NCBI RefSeq assembly: GCF_008923725.1
Contig: NZ_WBPF01000006.1
Location: 1-64,000 of the forward strand
Length of the DNA stretch: 64,000 nt
Source of the DNA: Bacillus sp. CH140a_4T
Lineage (GTDB): Bacteria > Bacillota > Bacilli > Bacillales > Bacillaceae_G
Reading direction: 5' to 3'
Shown here piece by piece: positions 58,144-64,000 of the stretch. A program made the translations under genes and the position numbers. Numbering within the stretch: the first letter of the stretch is position 1; the number at the start of each line of letters is the position of its first letter. The notes beneath the pieces were generated by a model. That model ran no database searches and was not told the origin of the DNA. It saw only the letters and a list, made by a program, of their open reading frames with translations.

Positions 58144-58210
58144 AAAAGCGCAAGCGGCTTGCTCAGCTCTGACTGCTAAAGTTCTTAGCTTTACGAAGAG
58201 CTGGCCACCA
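58144..58210 (+). repeat. Short nested-hairpin repeat element (subtype 3)
   Basis: It starts AAAAGCGCAAGCGGCTTGCT and continues CAGCTCTGACTGCTAAAG with CTTAGCTTTACGAAGAGCTGG. The outer AGCTC/GAGCT and inner CTAAAG/CTTAG pairs make a small stem. It stands directly behind the previous element. Confidence 0.65.
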
Positions 58211-58225
58211 ATCTTCATCTATTTT

Positions 58226-58255
58226 CGAAAAAAACCCGCTCTACATAGCGAGTTT
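58226..58255 (-). terminator. Terminator of tdk
   Basis: AAACCCGCT and AGCGAGTTT arms pair fully with wobble on the minus strand and run into seven T. Confidence 0.85.
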
Positions 58256-58258
58256 CAT

Positions 58259-58843
58259 TTATCTTTGTTTTGTAGGTACTGCATGACAATGACGACAACG
58301 TGGTTCATACGATTCTGAAGCCCCAACTAAAATAATTGGATCATCAAATGCTGCTGGTTCTCCATCGATTAAACGTTGCGTACGACTTGCAGGAGATCCG
58401 CATGCAGAACACACTGCCTGCAATTTAGTTACATGTTCAGCAATCGCCATCAGCTGAGGAACTTGTCCAAATGGTAGACCACGGAAATCTTGGTCTAATC
58501 CAGCTACAATGACACGATAGCCACGATTTGCCAATACTTGCACCACTTCCACAATGTCCCCATCAAAAAATTGTACCTCATCGATTGCAATAACATCCAT
58601 TTCTTCTGTTACATGGTTAAATATATCTTTTGAAGCTGAAACAGGAACTGCTTTAACCTTTAATCCATTATGTGATACAACATCTTCTTCACTATAACGA
58701 TTATCAATACATGGTTTAAATACAATCGCATGTTGTTTCGCAAATTGCGTACGGCGTATACGGCGGATGAGCTCCTCTGATTTTCCAGAAAACATACTCC
58801 CGCAAATCACTTCAATCCAACCATTTTGATTCATTAAGTACAT
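58259..58843 (-). CDS. tdk: Thymidine kinase
   Basis: Tdk phosphorylates thymidine for dTTP salvage. This 194-residue type II enzyme has the P-loop [18 protein letters not shown] near residue 14, Walker [14 protein letters not shown] near residue 85, and a zinc ribbon (CSACG near residue 145 and CRHCH near residue 185). A GGAGAG site precedes the ATG. It lies between rpmE2 and prfA. Confidence 0.97.
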   Translation of the reverse strand: MYLMNQNGWIEVICGSMFSGKSEELIRRIRRTQFAKQHAIVFKPCIDNRYSEEDVVSHNGLKVKAVPVSASKDIFNHVTEEMDVIAIDEVQFFDGDIVEVVQVLANRGYRVIVAGLDQDFRGLPFGQVPQLMAIAEHVTKLQAVCSACGSPASRTQRLIDGEPAAFDDPIILVGASESYEPRCRHCHAVPTKQR

Positions 58844-58904
58844 TGAGCTCTCCTTTCATCTACTTTCCTAATCCAAAGTAGGGTAAAGGTTTAATATTTT
58901 TGCA

Positions 58905-58943
58905 AAAAAAACAGACAAGCGAATACATACACTTGCCTGTTTT
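58905..58943 (-). terminator. Terminator of rpmE2
   Basis: AAAACAGACAAG and CTTGCCTGTTTT arms (58908-58919 / 58932-58943) with one G-U pair on the minus strand, then eight T. Confidence 0.87.
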
Positions 58944-58953
58944 ATGTTCTTTA

Positions 58954-59199
58954 TTACTTGATACCGTACTTCTTATTGAAGCGGTCAACACGTCCGTCTG
59001 CAGTAGCAAACTTCTGACGTCCAGTGTAGAATGGGTGAGAATCAGAACTGATCTCAATTTTTAGTAATGGATAAGTGTTACCATCTTCCCACTCAACAGT
59101 TTCGCTAGAGCCTTTAGTAGACCCGCTTAAGAATTTGAAGCCTGTGTTCGTGTCCATAAATACAACTTTATTGTAATTTGGGTGGATTCCTGCTTTCAT
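58954..59199 (-). CDS. rpmE2: 50S ribosomal protein L31 type B (zinc-free)
   Basis: The ATG at 59199 is chosen because AAGGAG is 9 nt before it; the ATG three codons upstream is too close to that site. The 81-residue product ([58 protein letters not shown]) contains no Cys, so it is the C-minus paralogue that replaces zinc-binding L31. In B. subtilis this paralogue is Zur-controlled, but no clear Zur box was seen here. Confidence 0.94.
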   Translation of the reverse strand: MKAGIHPNYNKVVFMDTNTGFKFLSGSTKGSSETVEWEDGNTYPLLKIEISSDSHPFYTGRQKFATADGRVDRFNKKYGIK

Positions 59200-59350
59200 T
59201 CTTTTCATCTCCTTCCGCCCTGAATCATTTTCGAAACAGAGTTTTTCATCTTCAGCTGCTTACACAACTATATTGATGAAACACATATGATGAAATTATA
59301 ACAAGGCTAACTCCATTTTGCAACTACCTGTTTTTGTCTTTTTAAAATTA

Positions 59351-59466
59351 AAAGTGGAGGTGGCTCGCTCAGCTCTGACTGGCTAAGGTTCTCTCGCACA
59401 AAAGGTGCTTTTTACCTTTAGTGCGGGAGGTTCTTAGACACGAAGAGCTAGCCGCCGGAAATGGAT
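59351..59466 (+). repeat. Nested-hairpin repeat element (subtype 3)
   Basis: GGTGGCTCGCTCAGCTC at the left faces GAGCTAGCCGCCGGAA at the right. Inner pairs are CTAAG/CTTAG, TCTCGCAC/GTGCGGGA and AAAGGT/ACCTTT, a nearly continuous stem of over 40 nt per side. Confidence 0.78.
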
Positions 59467-59472
59467 ATTAAT

Positions 59473-59524
59473 TAAAAGCGCAAGCGGCTCGTTCAGAATC
59501 GCAGGACACTTCAAGCTCTCGACC
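59473..59524 (+). repeat. Truncated nested-hairpin element (left half of subtype 1)
   Basis: AAAAGCGCAAGCGGCTCGTT through CACTTCAAGCTCTCGACC is the left arm only; the right arm is missing, so the element appears cut at its centre. Confidence 0.7.
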
Positions 59525-59596
59525 CAAATATGATTTCCATCTCAAAAAACAAATTTTCCCATATATTACTCTCTCTAATATTTCCTTAAAAAAACA

Positions 59597-59629
59597 TAAA
59601 AAACTCGCTTACCACAAAATAAGCGAGTC
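59597..59629 (-). terminator. Terminator of rho
   Basis: ACTCGCTTA and TAAGCGAGT arms (59603-59611 / 59620-59628) followed by TTTTTTATG on the minus strand, 15 nt after the stop. Confidence 0.9.
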
Positions 59630-59643
59630 TCAATTTTTTCCCT

Positions 59644-60915
59644 TTACTTAGTTGTTACATATCTTTTTGAGTCTGCAACAATGTTTTGTAAAAATTCTTC
59701 ATTTGTCTTTGTTTGACGAAGTTTACGTAAGAAACCTTCGACAAAGTCTGGTGTATCACGCATTGTTTTACGAATACCCCATAGCTTGTCTAAATGTTCT
59801 TTCGGAATTAATAGATCTTCTTTACGTGTACCAGAACGGCGAATATCAATTGCCGGGAAGATACGACGCTCAGCTAATGAACGATCTAAGTGAAGTTCCA
59901 TATTTCCAGTTCCTTTAAATTCTTCGTAAATTACATCGTCCATACGAGATCCTGTATCAACAAGCGCTGTCGCTAAAATCGTTAAGCTACCGCCTTCTTC
60001 AATGTTACGTGCCGCTCCAAAGAAGCGCTTCGGTCTATGGAAGGCAGCTGGGTCGATACCACCCGATAATGTTCTACCACTTGGTGGAATAACAAGGTTG
60101 TAAGCTCGCGCTAAACGGGTAATACTATCCATTAAAATGATAACATCTTTTTTGTGCTCTACAAGACGCATTGCACGTTCTAACACAAGTTCCGCTACTT
60201 TAATATGATTTTCTGGCACTTCATCAAAAGTAGAGCTGACAACATCTCCTTTAACAGAACGTTCAATGTCTGTTACTTCCTCTGGACGCTCATCAATTAG
60301 CAGTACAATTAATTCAGCTTCCGGGTGATTTGTTGTAACACTGTGTGCGATTTCTTTTAATAGACTTGTTTTACCAGCCTTTGGAGGCGCGACAATTAAA
60401 CCACGTTGTCCAAATCCAACTGGTGCGATTAAATCCATGATGCGTGTCGGTAACTTTTTCGGTTCCGTTTCCAATTTCATTTGGCGATCTGGGTATAATG
60501 GTGTTAATGCAGGGAAATGCACACGCTCTTTTGCTGACTCTGGATCATCTCCGTTTACAGCTTCAACTTGTAATAATCCAAAATAGCGTTCATTTTCTTT
60601 CGGAGGTCGTACTTTACCAGAAACCTTGTCTCCATTACGTAAATCGAAACGACGAATTTGCGAAGCTGAGATATAAATATCTTCTGAGCTTGGAGAATAG
60701 TTGATAGGACGTAGGAATCCAAATCCTTCTGATTGAATAATTTCTAATACGCCTTCCATGAAGAAGAAACCTTCTTTTTCTGCTCGAGCTTTTAGGATAG
60801 CGAAGATTAACTCTTTTTTCGTTAATTTGCTATAATACGAAATCTTAAATTCTTTCGCAAGCTCGTATAACTCTTTTAATTTCATGTTTTCTAATGCTGC
60901 AATTGACAAATTCAT
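59644..60915 (-). CDS. rho: Transcription termination factor Rho
   Basis: The hexameric RNA helicase that ends transcription. The 423-residue protein has an N-terminal Rho_N region ([20 protein letters not shown]), the cold-shock-like RNA-binding domain with [20 protein letters not shown] near residue 65, Walker [20 protein letters not shown] near residue 178, and Walker [21 protein letters not shown]. The bicyclomycin-pocket and Q-loop regions look normal. The RGD/RNA insertion loops found in high-GC bacteria are absent. Confidence 0.98.
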   Translation of the reverse strand: MNLSIAALENMKLKELYELAKEFKISYYSKLTKKELIFAILKARAEKEGFFFMEGVLEIIQSEGFGFLRPINYSPSSEDIYISASQIRRFDLRNGDKVSGKVRPPKENERYFGLLQVEAVNGDDPESAKERVHFPALTPLYPDRQMKLETEPKKLPTRIMDLIAPVGFGQRGLIVAPPKAGKTSLLKEIAHSVTTNHPEAELIVLLIDERPEEVTDIERSVKGDVVSSTFDEVPENHIKVAELVLERAMRLVEHKKDVIILMDSITRLARAYNLVIPPSGRTLSGGIDPAAFHRPKRFFGAARNIEEGGSLTILATALVDTGSRMDDVIYEEFKGTGNMELHLDRSLAERRIFPAIDIRRSGTRKEDLLIPKEHLDKLWGIRKTMRDTPDFVEGFLRKLRQTKTNEEFLQNIVADSKRYVTTK

Positions 60916-61079
60916 TCAGACACCACACTTTAACGTTATTCTCTTTTCACATGGGTAAAGGGAAAAAATACGGAAGGCAAATAATTAATAATGAAAGGCA
61001 ATAAGTTCAAGTAGGGTAATATTCACTATTGTAACCCTTTTATCTAGTTTTAATCAATACGTTGAAACACAAATACAAG

Positions 61080-61109
61080 AAGCGAAGACAAGAAAATTTG
61101 TCTTCGCTT
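61080..61109. terminator. Hairpin between glpX and rho
   Basis: AAGCGAAGACAA (61080-61091) and TTGTCTTCGCTT (61098-61109). The T-tail is better on the plus strand, but the only upstream gene is glpX on the minus strand, so direction is unclear. Confidence 0.6.
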
Positions 61110-61119
61110 TTATTTGACC

Positions 61120-61190
61120 TGGTTCCAGTAGCTAGAATGGTCAAAAGCTCCAATGCACTGCGATTCTGAACGAGCCGCTTACGCTTTTTA
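61120..61190 (-). repeat. Short nested-hairpin repeat element
   Basis: TGGTTCCAGTAGCTAGAATG at the left and GCGATTCTGAACGAGCCGCT at the right, followed by TACGCTTTTTATTT. The ends match subtype 1 in reverse orientation, but the middle is deleted. Confidence 0.65.
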
Positions 61191-61196
61191 TTTAAT

Positions 61197-61308
61197 CCAG
61201 TTCCAGCGGCTAGAATCTCCGGTCATTTCACTCTCTCACTCGAAGCAAAGAGCGCTTCAAGGTCGAGAGTTCCAATGCACTGCGATTCTGAACGAGCCGC
61301 TTGCACTT
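61197..61308 (-). repeat. Nested-hairpin repeat element (subtype 1, reversed)
   Basis: CCAGTTCCAGCGGCTAGAATC faces GATTCTGAACGAGCCGCTTG. Inner pairs are CTCTC/GAGAG and CGAAGC/GCTTC. It runs up to two bases before the glpX stop codon. Confidence 0.8.
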
Positions 61309-61309
61309 T

Positions 61310-62275
61310 TTATTTAATAACCAAGTTCGGTTTTTTATTCAAGCTGTGACGTCCGTCTACGAAGCGTACTGTGCCTGATTTTGCACGCATAACAAGGGAT
61401 TGTGTTGTTCCTACGCTACCTTTAAATTGAACGCCGCGTAATAGTTCTCCGTCTGTTACGCCTGTTGCTGCAAAGATTGCATCGTCACCTTTTACTAAGT
61501 CTTCCATACGCAGGATACGATTTATATCTTCAATGCCCATTTTTTTACAACGAGCTAATTCAGCTTCATTTTGAGGCAGAAGCTTTCCGTGGATTTCTCC
61601 ACCTAAACATTTTAATGCAACTGCTGCTAATACACCCTCAGGCGCTCCACCAGAGCCGAATAAAATATCTACACCTGTGCGATCAAATGCTGTATTAATT
61701 GCTCCAGCCACATCTCCATCGTTAATCAATTTAATGCGAGCACCAGCTTTACGAATTTCTTCGATAATTGCTTGATGACGTGGACGGTTTAAAACTGTCG
61801 CTACAACATCTTCAATATCTTTATTTTTCGCTTTCGCAACCGCACGTAAGTTATCGATAATAGGCGCATCAATATCGACCGCCCCAACTGCTTCTGGGCC
61901 AACCGCGATTTTATCCATGTACATGTCAGGAGCATGTAACAAATTACCATGATCTGCAATTGCAATAACAGCAAGAGCATTCCATCCACCAGCTGCTACG
62001 ATGTTTGTCCCTTCTAAAGGATCAACTGCAACGTCTACACGTGGTCCATACCCTGTACCTAATTTCTCTCCGATATACAGCATTGGTGCTTCGTCCATCT
62101 CACCTTCACCAATTACAACTGTACCTTTCATCGGGATTGTATCAAATACATCACGCATAGCTGATGTTGCTGCACCGTCTGCCTCATCCTTTTTCCCGCG
62201 CCCCATCCAACGCGCTGATGATAATGCTGCAGCCTCTGTTACACGTACTAACTCCATAGATAAACTTCTTTCCAC
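61310..62275 (-). CDS. glpX: Fructose-1,6-bisphosphatase class II
   Basis: GlpX removes the 1-phosphate from fructose 1,6-bisphosphate in gluconeogenesis. The 321-residue product begins [20 protein letters not shown] from a GTG behind GGAGAGGG. Metal-binding and active-site segments are [37 protein letters not shown] and [15 protein letters not shown]. It sits between murA2 and rho, the order seen in B. subtilis. Confidence 0.96.
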   Translation of the reverse strand: MERSLSMELVRVTEAAALSSARWMGRGKKDEADGAATSAMRDVFDTIPMKGTVVIGEGEMDEAPMLYIGEKLGTGYGPRVDVAVDPLEGTNIVAAGGWNALAVIAIADHGNLLHAPDMYMDKIAVGPEAVGAVDIDAPIIDNLRAVAKAKNKDIEDVVATVLNRPRHQAIIEEIRKAGARIKLINDGDVAGAINTAFDRTGVDILFGSGGAPEGVLAAVALKCLGGEIHGKLLPQNEAELARCKKMGIEDINRILRMEDLVKGDDAIFAATGVTDGELLRGVQFKGSVGTTQSLVMRAKSGTVRFVDGRHSLNKKPNLVIK

Positions 62276-62391
62276 GATAATCCCTCTCCTTTAAGTCTTT
62301 ATATTTCTGCCGTATTTTGTGAACCGTGTTTCTCTACAAAGTATACTTCCGCAAGTAGTGATGCTTCGCTTCCCCCTTGCGGAAGTATCAC

Positions 62392-63681
62392 TTATGCGTT
62401 TTTCATCTCTTCAATTTCTTGACTTGTCATTTGTTCTCGCCAAATGTTTGCGCCAAGACCTTTAAGCTTGTCTACTATATTTTCATAACCTCGATCAATA
62501 TGCTCAAGTCCGGTTACTTCTGTAATTCCATCCGCCATTAACCCGGCAATAACAAGGGCCGCTCCAGCTCGCAAATCACTCGCTTTCACTTTTGCACCTT
62601 GCAATAAAACAGGACCAGTTACAATTGCCGAACGACCTTCTACTTTAATTTGTGCATTCATACGACGTAATTCATCAATGTGTTTAAAGCGTGCGCCGTA
62701 AATCGTATCCGTTACAACACCCGTTCCGTGCGCCTTTGTTAAAAGCGTCGTAAATGGTTGTTGTAAATCTGTTGGGAAGCCTGGATATACAAGTGTTTTT
62801 ATATCAACTACTTTTAAACTTCTATTACCGTTCACTGTAATTTGGTCATCGTTCGTTTCAACTTGGACACCAGCTTCTCTTAACTTCGCCGTAACTGACT
62901 CTAAATGCTGAGGAATAACATTATCAACCGTTACTTCTCCTCCTGATGCAGCTCCTAAAATCATATACGTACCCGCTTCAATACGATCCGGAATGATCGT
63001 ATGGTGACAACCGTGCAGTGAATCCACACCATCAATTCGGATTACATCTGTACCAGCACCTTTAATGCGTGCACCCATACTTGTTAACAACGTGGCTACA
63101 TCAATAATCTCTGGTTCTTTCGCTGCGTTTTCAATAACAGTTCGACCTTTCGCTCGCACAGCTGCTAGCATAATATTAATCGTAGCTCCTACACTAACAA
63201 CATCTAAATAAATACGTGCCCCGCGCAATTCATCTGCTCTTAAATAAATCGCACCTTGTTCATTCGTAACATGTGCACCTAACGCTTCAAACCCTTTAAT
63301 ATGCTGATCAATCGGCCTCGGTCCTAAATGACATCCACCTGGAAGCCCAATAACAGCTTTTTTAAAACGGCCAAGCATCGCACCCATTAAATAATAAGAA
63401 GCACGCAATTTTTTCACTTTTCCATTCGGTAAAGGCATTGCAACCATGTTAGAAGGATCGACTACCATCTCTTCCTCCTGTCCATAAGTTACTCTTCCCC
63501 CAATTTCCTCTAGCAAGTCTCCTAACATTTTCACGTCCGAAATATTAGGGACACCACCAATAGTTACTGGAGTATCTGCTAAAATTGTCGCTGGAATTAG
63601 TGCAACGGCGCTGTTCTTTGCACCACTCACTCGAATTGTTCCATTTAAAGCTCTTCCGCCTTCAATTAGCAATTTTTCCAT
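62392..63681 (-). CDS. murAB: UDP-N-acetylglucosamine 1-carboxyvinyltransferase, second copy
   Basis: The second MurA (MurAB/MurZ of bacilli), 429 residues. The catalytic Cys is in [20 protein letters not shown], the N-terminal [15 protein letters not shown] and the end motif [20 protein letters not shown] are intact. It catalyses the same enolpyruvyl transfer as the copy at 19972 but shares only part of its sequence, typical of the two ancient low-GC paralogues. It lies upstream of glpX on the same strand, 116 nt apart. Confidence 0.95.
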   Translation of the reverse strand: MEKLLIEGGRALNGTIRVSGAKNSAVALIPATILADTPVTIGGVPNISDVKMLGDLLEEIGGRVTYGQEEEMVVDPSNMVAMPLPNGKVKKLRASYYLMGAMLGRFKKAVIGLPGGCHLGPRPIDQHIKGFEALGAHVTNEQGAIYLRADELRGARIYLDVVSVGATINIMLAAVRAKGRTVIENAAKEPEIIDVATLLTSMGARIKGAGTDVIRIDGVDSLHGCHHTIIPDRIEAGTYMILGAASGGEVTVDNVIPQHLESVTAKLREAGVQVETNDDQITVNGNRSLKVVDIKTLVYPGFPTDLQQPFTTLLTKAHGTGVVTDTIYGARFKHIDELRRMNAQIKVEGRSAIVTGPVLLQGAKVKASDLRAGAALVIAGLMADGITEVTGLEHIDRGYENIVDKLKGLGANIWREQMTSQEIEEMKNA

Positions 63682-63966
63682 ATTGAGCTCCCTTCTTGTG
63701 AATGTATTTACTTTCTATATCTCTATAGAAAGCTCCCCTTAAGAATCTCAATCACTCTTTCCACCCTAAAACTCAATAAATAGGAAACCATTATCTTCAT
63801 TTCTCCTGTAGTACGACTAGATAAAGATTAACTATTCATCGAATTTACTTTATCAATTTAGATACATTATCACATTTATTAATAGGACTATGCACATTAT
63901 TTTCTATTTCAAAAACAAAATGATAAAAATCTTTAGACTTGTTCACGCTTTCATTATACAACGAAA

Positions 63967-63996
63967 GGAAACCGTCTAAAAGACTAGACGGTTTCC
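63967..63996 (-). terminator. Terminator of a gene to the right of the window
   Basis: GGAAACCGTCTA and TAGACGGTTTCC arms (63967-63978 / 63985-63996). It presumably ends a minus-strand gene entering from the right edge; in B. subtilis that would be transaldolase. The 285 nt between it and murAB show no gene. Confidence 0.8.
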
Positions 63997-64000
63997 AAAA

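Noticed and set aside
59200-59340. Zur box upstream of rpmE2
   Set aside because: No TCGTAAT-type inverted repeat was seen, so zinc control is not claimed from this sequence.

Overview
The window is a chromosomal segment of a spore-forming Firmicute, most likely a member of the Bacillus cereus group. The evidence is the gene order spoIID-murA-ywmB-ywzB, the atp operon next to upp-glyA-ywlG-rpiB-ywlE, and the spoIIR-ywlB-ywlC neighbourhood. A nuo operon and cereus-type dispersed repeats, neither known to me from B. subtilis, point the same way. Almost everything is read from the minus strand. The exceptions are the 3' end of an mnaA-like gene at the left edge, a GGDEF-EAL gene, and a doxX / flavin reductase pair. 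No rRNA, tRNA, CRISPR array or intact mobile element was seen.

Layout. 1-640: end of mnaA, a terminator, and a decayed IS231/IS4-like transposase fragment. 642-10508: an AT-rich teichoic-acid-type cluster with tagD, four proteins carrying CDP-glycerol glycerophosphotransferase domains (one fused to a GT2 glycosyltransferase), and the export pair tagG/tagH. Its upstream region carries six or seven TTCACA/TTTACA boxes at 11-nt period, a PhoP/WalR-type array. 11278-15373: mbl, spoIIID, a polysaccharide-deacetylase-like protein with an altered metal motif, a tiny membrane protein, a bcr1-like repeat and spoIIQ. 15535-18273: an ABC-2 transporter pair behind a degenerate ABC ATPase fused to a LytTR DNA-binding domain. 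18355-18640: a decayed acyl-CoA ligase. 18744-22308: spoIID, murA, ywmB, ywzB.

22521-33018: an eleven-gene nuo operon (nuoABCDHIJKLMN, no E/F/G). Its NuoC has a long Ala/Lys-rich N-terminal extension built of 34-residue tandem repeats. 33287-36016: membrane-bound PAS-GGDEF-EAL protein. 36100-37583: two DUF975 membrane paralogues. 37714-45252: the complete F1Fo ATP synthase operon, interrupted by two nested-hairpin repeat elements. 45764-49778: upp, glyA, ywlG, rpiB, ywlE. 50026-52560: crr-like PTS IIA, doxX, flavin reductase and a small membrane protein. 52638-57945: an amber-interrupted mini-ORF, mntP, sua5/ywlC, ywlB-like, spoIIR, prmC, prfA. 58259-63681: tdk, rpmE2, rho, glpX, and a second murA.

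The themes are envelope synthesis (two MurA enzymes, Mbl, teichoic-type polymer), forespore/mother-cell engulfment genes (spoIID, spoIIQ, spoIIR, spoIIID), and energy conversion (nuo, atp). The signals most worth a second look are: the DnaA-box cluster around the sua5/ywlC promoter, the periodic boxes upstream of tagD, the family of nested-hairpin elements with shared ends and different interiors, the LytTR-pseudoABC regulator, the repeat-extended NuoC, and a hairpin that would bury the mntP ribosome-binding site.
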